A stretch of DNA of 64,000 bases, taken from contig CAIFEG010000002.1 of NCBI GenBank assembly GCA_903789415.1, positions 83,730 through 147,729 on the forward strand. Direction: 5' to 3'. Positions 44,450-52,934 of the stretch are shown here, in pieces (position 1 is the stretch's first letter; every line of letters begins with the position of its first letter). The notes under the pieces were generated by a model. It searched no databases and had not been told where the DNA came from. It was given only the letters and a program-made list of their open reading frames with translations. A program made the position numbers and the translations under genes. The DNA comes from an uncultured Eggerthellaceae bacterium. Lineage in GTDB: Bacteria; Actinomycetota; Coriobacteriia; Coriobacteriales; Eggerthellaceae.

Positions 44450-44860
44450 ATGAAAGTCTTCGGTCTTGGTATGCCAGAGCTTATCATCATCTTAATCGTG
44501 ATTCTTGTCATTTTTGGACCAAAGAATCTTCCAAAGTTGGGAAGTGCCATTGGTAAAGGTGTAAAGAATTTGCGTGAAGGCATGGGCGGAAATAAGAAAA
44601 AAGACGAAGATGAAGATACGAAGCAGATCGACACTGCTGAGGCAGAGGTAGAAGAAACCGAGGAGGCTCCTGCTGAGAAAAAGGCAGCTCCTGCAAAGAA
44701 ACCTACTGCTAAAAAGACAAGTTCTTCTGCTAAGAGGCCCGCGGCGAAGACTTCGGGGGCGAAAACTTCCGCAAAGAAGCCTGCAGCAAAATCCACCAAG
44801 ACCAAGAGCGCAGCAAGTACTCATTCAAAACCTGTGCATCATACAGATAAAGACGAATAG
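44450..44860 (+). CDS. tatA: Sec-independent translocase protein TatA
   Basis: Pore-forming component of the twin-arginine translocase. The 136-residue product begins [20 protein letters not shown] with one membrane helix, then [20 protein letters not shown] as an amphipathic helix. Residues 40-136 are a very long Lys/Ala/Glu/Ser tail with AKK repeats, far longer than the typical 40-residue tail. No tatC is nearby in the window. Several proteins here carry twin-arginine leaders (36985 and 42889). A TatB identity cannot be excluded because both share the N-terminal pattern. Confidence 0.88.
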   Translation: MKVFGLGMPELIIILIVILVIFGPKNLPKLGSAIGKGVKNLREGMGGNKKKDEDEDTKQIDTAEAEVEETEEAPAEKKAAPAKKPTAKKTSSSAKRPAAKTSGAKTSAKKPAAKSTKTKSAASTHSKPVHHTDKDE

Positions 44861-44884
44861 TACCTTAACTACGTAAATAAATGG

Positions 44885-44923
44885 ATGCGCGGCATGTGCA
44901 AAATGCATATGTCGCGCATTTTG
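44885..44923 (+). terminator. Terminator of tatA
   Basis: ATGCGCG (44885-44891) pairs with CGCGCAT (44913-44919), extended by CATGTGCA/TGCATATG, followed by TTTTG. Confidence 0.82.
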
Positions 44924-44972
44924 TTACAAATTATCTAATGCAAACGATTTCTTGAGTAAAGGCAGGGTACAT

Positions 44973-45440
44973 ATGGCAAGTGAAAACATCCTTACCGAAG
45001 AGGGAAAGAAAAAACTCGAGGCTGAACTCCATCATTTGGAGACTGAAGGCCGTGCCGAAATTGGCGAGCGCATCAAAACCGCGCGCGAATTTGGCGATAT
45101 CTCTGAGAATTCTGAATACGATGAAGCAAAAAATGCGCAGGGCCTTATGGAGGCACGCATTGCTGAAATTACGCGCATTCTTTCTGAGGCCACCGTTGTT
45201 TCAACTGACAAGAAGAGTGGCACGGTGGGAATTGGATCGACCGTCACGGTGAAAATGGGTGGTCGCGAGCGTAAGTTCAGCATTGTTGGATCTGCGGAGT
45301 CGGATATTACGAACAACAAGATCAGCAATGAATCGCCTGTGGGAAATGCGCTCATTGGTCACAAAGCAGGGGATGAGGTTGTCTCTGTTGGACCGACAGG
45401 CAAAAAGGTTTCTCTGTCCATCGAAAAGGTTGAAAACTAA
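44973..45440 (+). CDS. greA: Transcription elongation factor GreA
   Basis: Rescues backtracked RNA polymerase by stimulating transcript cleavage. The 155-residue product has an N-terminal coiled coil with LTEEGKKKLEAELHHLE and the acidic tip segment FGDISENSEYDEAK, then a C-terminal domain ending in the conserved SPVGNALIGHKAGDEV. The ATG at 44973 follows GGCAGGG; a TTG at 44952 is less likely. A 36-bp tandem pair lies just after its stop. Confidence 0.96.
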   Translation: MASENILTEEGKKKLEAELHHLETEGRAEIGERIKTAREFGDISENSEYDEAKNAQGLMEARIAEITRILSEATVVSTDKKSGTVGIGSTVTVKMGGRERKFSIVGSAESDITNNKISNESPVGNALIGHKAGDEVVSVGPTGKKVSLSIEKVEN

Positions 45441-45453
45441 AACACTGCTATGT

Positions 45454-45525
45454 GTTGGTGCAGATGGCCGTACTGAGCGCTGGTATCTTGTGGGCGCAGA
45501 TGGTCGTGTCTCGCAGGGGTGTCTT
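45454..45525 (+). repeat. Two 36-bp units after greA
   Basis: Unit one (45454-45489) begins GTTGGTGCAGATGGCCGT, unit two (45490-45525) begins GTGGGCGCAGATGGTCGT; they match at most positions without gaps. Thirty-six bases equal twelve codons. In one frame both read VGADGR. Confidence 0.8.
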
Positions 45526-45627
45526 TTTAACACCTTACTGGCGTGCCTTTATGTAATTACCAAACCTGATTCTCTTTGGGAAACGTTGCGCGTAATATCA
45601 AGCGTCATCCCTATACCAAGCAAAACA

Positions 45628-45672
45628 AAGCCGAAAAATGCGGATTCGTTTCCGTATCTTTCGGCTTTTCTT
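45628..45672 (+). terminator. Terminator before lysS
   Basis: AAGCCGAAA (45628-45636) pairs with TTTCGGCTT (45659-45667), with an inner GCGGA/TCCGT pairing, then TTCTTT. Confidence 0.85.
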
Positions 45673-45787
45673 TCTGCAATTCCGTAACCTTTGCATATTT
45701 GTTTGTTTCGGTATGGAATTCGTGCATTTAGCAGGTATATTAATCATGCAACAAATCTCATACTTAAATTTTTGACGAGGCTTATAC

Positions 45788-48088
45788 ATGACAAAGCAAA
45801 AAAGTGCAAACAGTGTAGAAGACGACCCAAGAGCAGTTCGCCTGGCAAAGCGCCAAGCTCTTATTGATGCCGGTGAAAATCCGTATGGTCATGCGTTTAA
45901 ATTCAGCTGCCATGTTGCTGATCTCAACAAAAAATATGCCAATTTAGACAAGGGCGAAAGTACCGATGATGTCGTCCAGCTGGCCGGACGTATCATGTCC
46001 ATTCGCGATCAAGGCAAATTAATGTTTATGACCATTCGCGAGAATGGTGATGATCTGCAGCTGTTTTGCCAGATCAATCGTCTTGGAAAAGAAGCCTTTG
46101 AAAAGATGAAAAATCTCGACGTAGGCGACTGGATTGGCTTCAAGGGCAATGTCGTGCGTACGCTCCGGGGGCAACTTTCCGTCGCGCTTACCTCGTTTGA
46201 ACTTTTGTCGAAATCAATTCGCCCGCTTCCAGAAAAGTTCCATGGCCTCTCTGATAAAGAAACGCGCTATCGCCAGCGCTACGTTGACTTAGTTATGAAC
46301 CCCGAGGTTCGTCAAACCTTCGTCAAGCGGTTTACTATTTTGCGCGCAATTCGCCAGTTCATGGACAATGATCGCGGATTCTATGAGGTCGAAACCCCTA
46401 TTTTGCAATCCATCATGGGCGGCGCAAATGCAAAGCCATTCGTCACACATTTTAATGCGCTTGATCGCGACTATTATTTGCGTATCGCTACTGAGCTTCC
46501 GCTAAAGCGCCTGCTCGTGGGTGGTTTTGAGCGCGTGTATGAAATGGGACGCATTTTCCGCAACGAAGGTATGGACCCATTCCATAATCCGGAATTTACC
46601 ACAATCGAAGCATATGAGGCATTCTCCGACCTGAATGGCATGATGGATTTGACTCAAAAGCTGTTTCAGTCGGTAGCTCAGGCAGCATGCGGAACGCTCC
46701 AGATTACCTATCAGGGGACCAAAATTGATCTCAGTGGTACGTGGCCGCATCGTTCAATGATTGACATTGTTTCCGAAACTGCGGGGGAGCCGATTGATTT
46801 CTCGCGTTCTCTTGAAGACTTGCGCGCGATCGCCAAAAAGAGCGGCGTCAAGTATGAAGAACAATGGGGCAAAGGGAAGCTTATCTCTGAGATTTTTGAA
46901 GCACTCTGCGAAGATGAGCTCATTCAGCCTATTTTTGTTACGGGTCATCCTCTTGAGGTTTCGCCGTTGGCGAAGAAAGACCCCGACAATCCGCAGATCA
47001 CCAAGCGTTTTGAGCTCTATATCTGCGGGCATGAATATGCCAACGCATTTTCTGAGTTAAATGATCCGGTTGATCAGGCCGAGCGTTTCCGCGAACAGGT
47101 TGCGCAAAAAGATTTCGATGACGAAGCGATGGGCTTCGATGCCGACTATGTTCGCGCACTTGAATATGGCATGCCGCCTGCTGGTGGTGTGGGAATTGGT
47201 GTCGATCGTATGGTCATGCTGCTCACCGATTCGCCTTCTATTCGTGATGTTTTGCTGTTCCCGCATATGCGTGAAGAAGGGCCTGAACACATTGAAGGGC
47301 TTACGCCTGATGATGCGAAGAAGGCTGCAGTAAGCCAGGCTCATATGGACACGGCAGCAAAAAAAGAAGCACCTGATACAAAAGGACAACGGGATAATAA
47401 GGGCGGAGCTGCTCAGACAACTGCTGATATAGATGATGAATATGCACGTATTATCGCAGAACTTGCAAAGGTTCCCGCGCCAAAGCCGGGGCAGAAGCTT
47501 GATGCAGGGATTTCGCGTGATGCGGCGCTTGAACTGTTAAAGAAATACAATAAGAAACCGTTCCATATTCAGCATGGCGAAACGCTTGAAGGACTCATGC
47601 GCTATTACGCACAGAAATTTGATCCTGAAAACGTTGATTTCTGGGGCATTGCAGGTCTTCTCCATGATCTTGACTGGGAACAATGGGAAAATTCCGAAAC
47701 TCACACGATTGTAACGGCAAAGCTTCTTAAAGAGGCGGGGGCAAGTCCGGTGCTTGCTCGCGCGATTGCCACGCACAATTCGGATCATGTCGATGCATTG
47801 CCGAAGCCAGAAGCCAAGATGGAAAAAGTTTTGTATGCGTGCGATGAACTTTCGGGGCTCATCCAGGCTGCGATTTTGGTTCGTCCGTCGAAGAGCGTGA
47901 TGGATTTCACCGTTAAGTCTTTGAAGAAGAAGTTTAAGGATAAGCACTTTGCCGCGGGGTGCAATCGCGACGTTATCTCTCACGGAGCGGAGCTTTTGGG
48001 GCTGACGAATGCTGAACTTTTTGCCAGCGTCATTAAAGCAATGCAATCCATTGCTCCTGATAGAGACACATTTAAGGCAAATAATTAA
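45788..48088 (+). CDS. lysS: Lysyl-tRNA synthetase (class II) fused to an HD-domain hydrolase
   Basis: The first 510 residues form a complete class II LysRS: the OB-fold tRNA-binding part (LAGRIMSIRDQGKLMFM), motif 2 GRIFRNEGMDPFHNPEFT, and motif 3 GIGVDRMVMLLTD. A charged linker (about 510-580) leads to an HD domain of about 190 residues: FHIQHGETLEGLMRY, GLLHDLDWEQW with the His-Asp pair, ATHNSDH, ACDELSGL and KKKFKDKHFAAGCNRDV. That module matches stand-alone HDIG proteins common in Firmicutes. What the HD part hydrolyses is unknown. The stop lies within a diverged 36-bp in-frame duplication. Confidence 0.94.
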   Translation: MTKQKSANSVEDDPRAVRLAKRQALIDAGENPYGHAFKFSCHVADLNKKYANLDKGESTDDVVQLAGRIMSIRDQGKLMFMTIRENGDDLQLFCQINRLGKEAFEKMKNLDVGDWIGFKGNVVRTLRGQLSVALTSFELLSKSIRPLPEKFHGLSDKETRYRQRYVDLVMNPEVRQTFVKRFTILRAIRQFMDNDRGFYEVETPILQSIMGGANAKPFVTHFNALDRDYYLRIATELPLKRLLVGGFERVYEMGRIFRNEGMDPFHNPEFTTIEAYEAFSDLNGMMDLTQKLFQSVAQAACGTLQITYQGTKIDLSGTWPHRSMIDIVSETAGEPIDFSRSLEDLRAIAKKSGVKYEEQWGKGKLISEIFEALCEDELIQPIFVTGHPLEVSPLAKKDPDNPQITKRFELYICGHEYANAFSELNDPVDQAERFREQVAQKDFDDEAMGFDADYVRALEYGMPPAGGVGIGVDRMVMLLTDSPSIRDVLLFPHMREEGPEHIEGLTPDDAKKAAVSQAHMDTAAKKEAPDTKGQRDNKGGAAQTTADIDDEYARIIAELAKVPAPKPGQKLDAGISRDAALELLKKYNKKPFHIQHGETLEGLMRYYAQKFDPENVDFWGIAGLLHDLDWEQWENSETHTIVTAKLLKEAGASPVLARAIATHNSDHVDALPKPEAKMEKVLYACDELSGLIQAAILVRPSKSVMDFTVKSLKKKFKDKHFAAGCNRDVISHGAELLGLTNAELFASVIKAMQSIAPDRDTFKANN

Positions 48089-48139
48089 CCCGAATACTGG
48101 GGTACATTTAAGGCAACTCACTAGCCTCAATATTTCGAT
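48068..48139 (+). repeat. In-frame 36-bp duplication over the lysS stop
   Basis: ACATTTAAGGCAA is identical at 48068-48080 and 48104-48116. Across 36 bases the copies stay aligned: TFKANN, stop, PEYWG in unit one; TFKATH, stop, PQYFD in unit two. Similarity persists at protein level on both sides of the stop. Confidence 0.85.
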
Positions 48140-48166
48140 ACCTATCTCACAATGCACGAAATAACA

Positions 48167-48209
48167 GGTACTGCAAAGATGTTTTGGGACGCTTTGCGGT
48201 ACCTTTTTA
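48167..48209 (+). terminator. Terminator of lysS
   Basis: GGTACTGCAAAG (48167-48178) pairs with CTTTGCGGTACC (48192-48203), one wobble pair, followed by TTTTTAATTTTT. Confidence 0.88.
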
Positions 48210-48263
48210 ATTTTTACTTGCAAACGTAGCTCTGGTAACAGTTTTCTTGCAGGTAGGTGTTTT

Positions 48264-48288
48264 TAGCACACTTGACTTGTGACTGCTA
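48264..48288. promoter_or_regulatory. Palindrome-like site overlapping a TTGACT box before clpC
   Basis: TAGCA (48264-48268) and TGCTA (48284-48288) flank a TTGACT at 48272-48277 that could be a -35 box. The inner match is poor. It lies about 55 bases before clpC. No CIRCE or CtsR site was recognised. Confidence 0.3.
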
Positions 48289-48340
48289 ATTTTGCGGTAG
48301 TAAGCTGTAGCAGAACAAAACGCAAAAAGAAGGGGGCACT

Positions 48341-51133
48341 ATGCCGCTCGATAACAAATTCACCGATAAGGCGCGCAAGGCGCTCATGGTGGCACAAAGC
48401 GAAGCACGCAAACTTCACCAGCCGTATGTGGGAACCGAACACATCTTATTGGCATTATTAAAGGAAAGAGATGGACTTGCTTCTCAAGCGCTCGAACGAT
48501 TAGGCCTGCACTATGACGAAGCGGTTGAGTCCATTAAACAAATAGTCAAAATCGATGAAAATGCGGATACTTCAGGCCATCTGAACTTTACACCGCGTGC
48601 CCGTCGCGTTTTAGAGAATTCTTTACGCGAATCAATGCAGATGGGGCAGAGCTATGTTTCTACTGAGCACCTGTTGTTGGGCATTGTTCGTGAGGGCGAT
48701 GGCACCGCAATCAAGGTGTTAGAACGTGCAGGGATTACTCCTGATGCGGTTCGTAGCGCACTCAATGATATTGTTGGTCATTCATCGGTATTTGCAGGCC
48801 AGAATGGCTTTGCTTCAGGACAACCTGCCAAGCCAAAGAGTGTTCTTGCGCAGTACGGCACCAATCTTACCCAGCGTGCAAAGGAAGGTAAGCTGGATCC
48901 TGTGATTGGTCGTGCGGGCGAAATCGAACGCATGATGCAGATTCTGTGCCGCCGCCAGAAGAACAACCCGATGCTTTTGGGTGATCCAGGTGTTGGCAAA
49001 ACCGCTGTCGTCGAGGGTCTCGCGCAGGTTATCGTTTCAGATAATGTGCCTGAACCGCTTCGTGGCAAGACCATCTTTACTCTTGATATGTCTAACCTGG
49101 TTGCAGGCAGCAAATATCGTGGTGAATTCGAAGACCGCCTGAAGAAGTGCATCAAGGAAGTCGTCGATGATGGAAACATTATTCTGTTCATCGATGAGAT
49201 CCATACGCTGATTGGTGCAGGTGCAGCCGAAGGCTCCATTGATGCTGCGGCAATCTTAAAACCACCGCTGTCACGTGGTCAGATTCAGATTATTGGTGCA
49301 ACGACAACCGATGAATACCGCAAACATATCGAAAAAGATGCGGCGCTTGCTCGTCGTTTCCAAACCATTATGGTTCGCGAACCAGATAAAGAGCAGACAC
49401 TTCGCATTCTCGAAGGTCTTAAGGATCGTTACGAGAAGTTCCACAAGGTGCGCTATACCGACGACGCGATTCGTGCTGCGGTTGATATGTCTGATCGCTA
49501 TGTACAAGATCGCTTCTTACCTGATAAGGCAATCGATGTTATCGACGAAGCAGGAAGCCGTGTGCGCATTCGCAGCCTTGCGACATCTCCAGAAATTGCC
49601 AAGATCGATCGCAAACTTCGCGATATAAAAGGCAAGAAGGAAAAGGCCATCACCGACCAGGATTTCGAGAAGGCGGCAAAACTTCGCGATCAGGAAAAAG
49701 AACTGATGAAGCAGCGCGATGCGGCAGAAGCTGCATGGGATAAGGCGCGTGACGATCAGTTCAAGGCTGCAGCATCACTTGAAAGTGGCGATGCGAAAGA
49801 GGCAACGGATTCTCTTACGGCTCCGGCAGGCGAAAAGGAAGCTGAAGCTGGTGGCGCGGATGTTGAATCTGGGCAGACAGCAACGGCGACTGCGGTTGTA
49901 GATCGCCCGAAGTCAGAAGAGAAGGTCGCGCAATCTGCTGCAAAGGCAGCTCATGATGAGAAGAACAACTTCGGCAAGATTCCGGTGGTAACCACGGAAG
50001 ACATTGCAGACGTCATTTCTATGACCACAGGGGTTCCTGTTCGCAGCATTACCGAAAAGGAATCAAGCAAACTTCTGCGTATGGAAGATGCGCTGCATGC
50101 TCGTGTCATCGGGCAGGATGAAGCAGTTACCGCTGTTTCAAAGGCGATTCGTCGTTCACGCAGTGGCTTGAAGGATCCGAATCGTCCTGCTGGTTCGTTC
50201 ATTTTCTCTGGACCGACCGGCGTTGGTAAAACTGAGCTTGCAAAGGCGCTTGCGGAATTCTTGTTTGATTCTGAAAAGGCGTTGATCACCTTTGATATGT
50301 CTGAGTACATGGAAAAGCACACCGTTTCTCGTCTGATCGGTGCGCCTCCAGGATACGTTGGACATGATGAGGGTGGTCAGCTTACGAAGGCCGTTCGCCA
50401 GCATCCGTATTCGGTGGTCTTGTTCGACGAGATTGAAAAAGCGCATCCAGATGTATTCAACATCCTTCTGCAGATCTTAGAAGAAGGTCGCTTGACCGAC
50501 GGAAATGGCCGTGAAGTGGACTTCCGCAACACGATTATCATCATGACCAGCAATGTTGGTGCGCGAAGCATCGCACAGTCTGCACCGTTAGGATTTGGTA
50601 CTGAAGGAAACCAGCTTACCGATGAAGACATTAAACGCAATGTCATGAGTGAGCTAAAGAAGCTGTTCCGTCCTGAGTTCTTAAACCGTGTCGATGACAT
50701 CATCGTCTTTAAGAGCCTCACCAAGAAACAGATTCGTACAATTGCTTCTAAGATGCTTGACGATCTGCGTGAGCGTTTGATTGAACGTCATATGTCATTA
50801 AATGTTTCCGATGCTGCCTGCGATTTCGTGGCTGATAAGGGCACGGATCCTACGTATGGTGCTCGTCCGCTTCGTCGTGCGATTCAAACATACATTGAAG
50901 ATCCAATTGCTGATCAGGTACTTGAGGGCAAGTGGACCAGTGGTTCGGTCATCGATATCGACTATGACAAGGATGCCAAGAAACTCACGTTTACCCCAGG
51001 TGAAGGTCCTATTCCTGAGCCCCGTAAGCATGTGACGGTTCATGAGGATGCAACTCGTATGCTTCCGCAATATGACTTGTCGAATACCTACCATGGTCTA
51101 AATGGTGACGACCTGCAGGCAAGCGATGAATAA
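48341..51133 (+). CDS. clpC: ATP-dependent Clp protease ATP-binding subunit ClpC
   Basis: Hsp100 unfoldase that feeds ClpP and degrades damaged or marked proteins. Two N-terminal Clp repeats come first (GTEHILLALLKERDGLA, STEHLLLGIVREGDG), then AAA-1 with GDPGVGKT near residue 213, a UVR motif (FEKAAKLRDQEKELMKQRD) and AAA-2 with GPTGVGKTELAK near 625. Between the UVR motif and AAA-2 is an Ala/Glu/Gly/Ser-rich insert (about 480-545) not usual for the family. The 930-residue length is longer than the common 810-850. GAAGGGGGC precedes the ATG. No ctsR or mcsAB genes lie upstream, in contrast to Firmicutes. Confidence 0.95.
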   Translation: MPLDNKFTDKARKALMVAQSEARKLHQPYVGTEHILLALLKERDGLASQALERLGLHYDEAVESIKQIVKIDENADTSGHLNFTPRARRVLENSLRESMQMGQSYVSTEHLLLGIVREGDGTAIKVLERAGITPDAVRSALNDIVGHSSVFAGQNGFASGQPAKPKSVLAQYGTNLTQRAKEGKLDPVIGRAGEIERMMQILCRRQKNNPMLLGDPGVGKTAVVEGLAQVIVSDNVPEPLRGKTIFTLDMSNLVAGSKYRGEFEDRLKKCIKEVVDDGNIILFIDEIHTLIGAGAAEGSIDAAAILKPPLSRGQIQIIGATTTDEYRKHIEKDAALARRFQTIMVREPDKEQTLRILEGLKDRYEKFHKVRYTDDAIRAAVDMSDRYVQDRFLPDKAIDVIDEAGSRVRIRSLATSPEIAKIDRKLRDIKGKKEKAITDQDFEKAAKLRDQEKELMKQRDAAEAAWDKARDDQFKAAASLESGDAKEATDSLTAPAGEKEAEAGGADVESGQTATATAVVDRPKSEEKVAQSAAKAAHDEKNNFGKIPVVTTEDIADVISMTTGVPVRSITEKESSKLLRMEDALHARVIGQDEAVTAVSKAIRRSRSGLKDPNRPAGSFIFSGPTGVGKTELAKALAEFLFDSEKALITFDMSEYMEKHTVSRLIGAPPGYVGHDEGGQLTKAVRQHPYSVVLFDEIEKAHPDVFNILLQILEEGRLTDGNGREVDFRNTIIIMTSNVGARSIAQSAPLGFGTEGNQLTDEDIKRNVMSELKKLFRPEFLNRVDDIIVFKSLTKKQIRTIASKMLDDLRERLIERHMSLNVSDAACDFVADKGTDPTYGARPLRRAIQTYIEDPIADQVLEGKWTSGSVIDIDYDKDAKKLTFTPGEGPIPEPRKHVTVHEDATRMLPQYDLSNTYHGLNGDDLQASDE

Positions 51134-51208
51134 TTAATGTTGCGTTAAGCGTGCGATGCGGTACGTTCGCGTGCATGAAAATGAAACAAAGTGCCCTTGT
51201 GACGCTAT

Positions 51209-51240
51209 ACGTTTATATTCCAAAGCGTAGGTATAAACGT
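51209..51240. other. Inverted repeat downstream of clpC
   Basis: ACGTTTATA (51209-51217) pairs perfectly with TATAAACGT (51232-51240) around a 14-base loop. No T-run follows. Confidence 0.5.
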
Positions 51241-51280
51241 TGAGGCATAATACAGAAACTCGGACACAAATAATTTGAGG

Positions 51281-51307
51281 CAAGCGCGTCGTTTTTCGGC
51301 GCGCTTG
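51281..51307. terminator. GC-rich hairpin before ispD
   Basis: CAAGCGCG (51281-51288) pairs with CGCGCTTG (51300-51307) around TCGTTTTTCGG. It probably ends the clpC transcript, although no T-run follows directly. Confidence 0.5.
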
Positions 51308-51348
51308 TCGTATTATGTATCCATGTAATTTGCTGCGGAAGGTGTAAC

Positions 51349-52263
51349 ATGGACGAATTCATTAATGATGACTCAAAATTGGCAGGTTCGTCGGGGTCCG
51401 TTCCCGATCCCATTCAGACTCCTCCCGCACTGCATAATGCTGCTCAACGATTCCTCAATGACGTGAATTTCGATGCGTTGGGGCTTCAAACGCCCGATCT
51501 TCAAGGGAAGGTCAATGCAAATCCGAAAACTGCGGCGATTGTCCTTGCGGGTGGTCAGGGTGAACGTTTTGGGCGGACGAACGGCAAACAGCTTGTCGAT
51601 CTTGCAGGACGTCCCATGCTCTCGTGGTCAGCAAAGGCTTTTGATGCTGTCGGAGATGTTGGCCTTATTGTTATCGTGTGTCCAAAGGAACGACAGGAAG
51701 AATATCGAAAGCTGGCAATTGAGCCATATCATTTTGTAACGCCTGTGGTGTTTGCGGATGCGGGCACAATTCGCCAAGAATCGGCATTTTCTGGACTTCA
51801 AGCAGTGCCTGAAAGCTATCAGTTTGTGATGTTGCATGATGGCGCGCGGCCCATGATTACTCCCGAACTTGTGTCCCACGTTTTGAATACCCTGAAGGGT
51901 AATTTAGATGCTGATGGTGCCGTTATGGCACACCCCTCAGTTGATACACTGAAGGTTGTTGAAGATGGCGTGATTATGGGAACCCCTGATCGCACGGTAT
52001 TTTGGAATGCCCAAACTCCTCAGGTTTTTCGCTCGGAAATCTATCGACGTGCTCAGGCAAGTGCACTCTCGGATGGGTTTGTCGGCACCGACGATAGCTC
52101 CCTTGTTGAGCGACTCGGCGGAAAAGTTCTCGTGGTAGAAGGCAAGCGTGACAATATCAAGCTCACGGTTCCCGAAGACTACACCATGTTGGCTACGGCT
52201 ATTCGCACTCTTATTGAATCACAACAATCTAACGCGAAAACAAATGATGAGAAGGACGAGTAG
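51349..52263 (+). CDS. ispD: 2-C-methyl-D-erythritol 4-phosphate cytidylyltransferase
   Basis: Third MEP-pathway step, making CDP-methylerythritol. The 304-residue protein has the nucleotide loop AAIVLAGGQGERFGRTNGKQ near residues 63-82, VMLHDGARPMITPEL, and the C-terminal NIKLTVPEDYTMLAT. The first 55 residues are polar, low in structure and not part of the usual 230-residue enzyme; an internal start near residue 50 is possible, but the ATG at 51349 follows a GGAAGG site. The ispF ATG follows the stop immediately, so the two are coupled. Confidence 0.94.
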   Translation: MDEFINDDSKLAGSSGSVPDPIQTPPALHNAAQRFLNDVNFDALGLQTPDLQGKVNANPKTAAIVLAGGQGERFGRTNGKQLVDLAGRPMLSWSAKAFDAVGDVGLIVIVCPKERQEEYRKLAIEPYHFVTPVVFADAGTIRQESAFSGLQAVPESYQFVMLHDGARPMITPELVSHVLNTLKGNLDADGAVMAHPSVDTLKVVEDGVIMGTPDRTVFWNAQTPQVFRSEIYRRAQASALSDGFVGTDDSSLVERLGGKVLVVEGKRDNIKLTVPEDYTMLATAIRTLIESQQSNAKTNDEKDE

Positions 52264-52839
52264 ATGTCAGATTCTGAAAACGCAGCTGGGCAACTAGCTT
52301 CGCAACAAAACGCATCTCAGAAAAATGCTTCTCAGCAACAAAATCGGCAGAATACGCTTGGCTTGAAGATTGGACTTGGCGAAGATGTCCACGCCTTGGT
52401 TGAGGGGCGAAAGCTTATTGTTGGGGGCGTAGAAATCCCTTTTGAAAAGGGGCTTTTAGGCCATTCCGATGCCGATGTGCTTGCGCATGCAGTTGCAGAT
52501 GCAATTCTTGGGGCAGCTCGTTTAGGGGATATTGGAAAGCTTTTTCCGGACACGTCCGAAAAATGGGCGGGCGCAGATTCAATGAATTTGCTTTCCATTG
52601 CCGCCGCGCGGGTTCGCGAAGCCGGATATGAAATCCTTGATATTGACAGTGTGCTGACGGCGCAACGGCCAAAGATTTCTCCCTATCGTGATCAGATGCG
52701 CCAAAATCTTGCTCATGCCATGGGAATTGATGTGGCATGTGTGGGTGTAAAAGCCACAACAAGCGAACATTTGGGATTTGAAGGCCGCGAAGAAGGCATG
52801 TCTGCGCGTGCTGTCGCGCTGTTGCAAAAAGTTCATTAA
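52264..52839 (+). CDS. ispF: 2-C-methyl-D-erythritol 2,4-cyclodiphosphate synthase
   Basis: Fifth MEP-pathway step, forming the cyclodiphosphate later used by IspG. The 191-residue product has the zinc and substrate residues in GLGEDVHALVEGR and LLGHSDADVLAHAVADA, FPDTSEKWAGADS, and ATTSEHLGFEGREEG. The N-terminal 34 residues are Gln/Ser/Asn-rich (repeats like QNASQKNASQQ) and absent from normal IspF. The start directly follows the ispD stop, with GAGAAGGACG upstream. IspD and IspF are often adjacent or fused. Confidence 0.95.
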   Translation: MSDSENAAGQLASQQNASQKNASQQQNRQNTLGLKIGLGEDVHALVEGRKLIVGGVEIPFEKGLLGHSDADVLAHAVADAILGAARLGDIGKLFPDTSEKWAGADSMNLLSIAAARVREAGYEILDIDSVLTAQRPKISPYRDQMRQNLAHAMGIDVACVGVKATTSEHLGFEGREEGMSARAVALLQKVH

Positions 52840-52934
52840 GTTTTGGTATCACTTTTGTCGCCTATAAATGTTATCTCCTACTTATTTACTAGGAATGGTA
52901 CAATTCTGCTTAATCAATACAGAGGAGATACTTC

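Larger units (their letters stand above)
45441..45787 (+). other. Region between greA and lysS
   Basis: No gene with family support. It contains the 36-bp tandem pair (45454-45525), a degenerate stretch, and a terminator (45628-45672). Confidence 0.55.
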
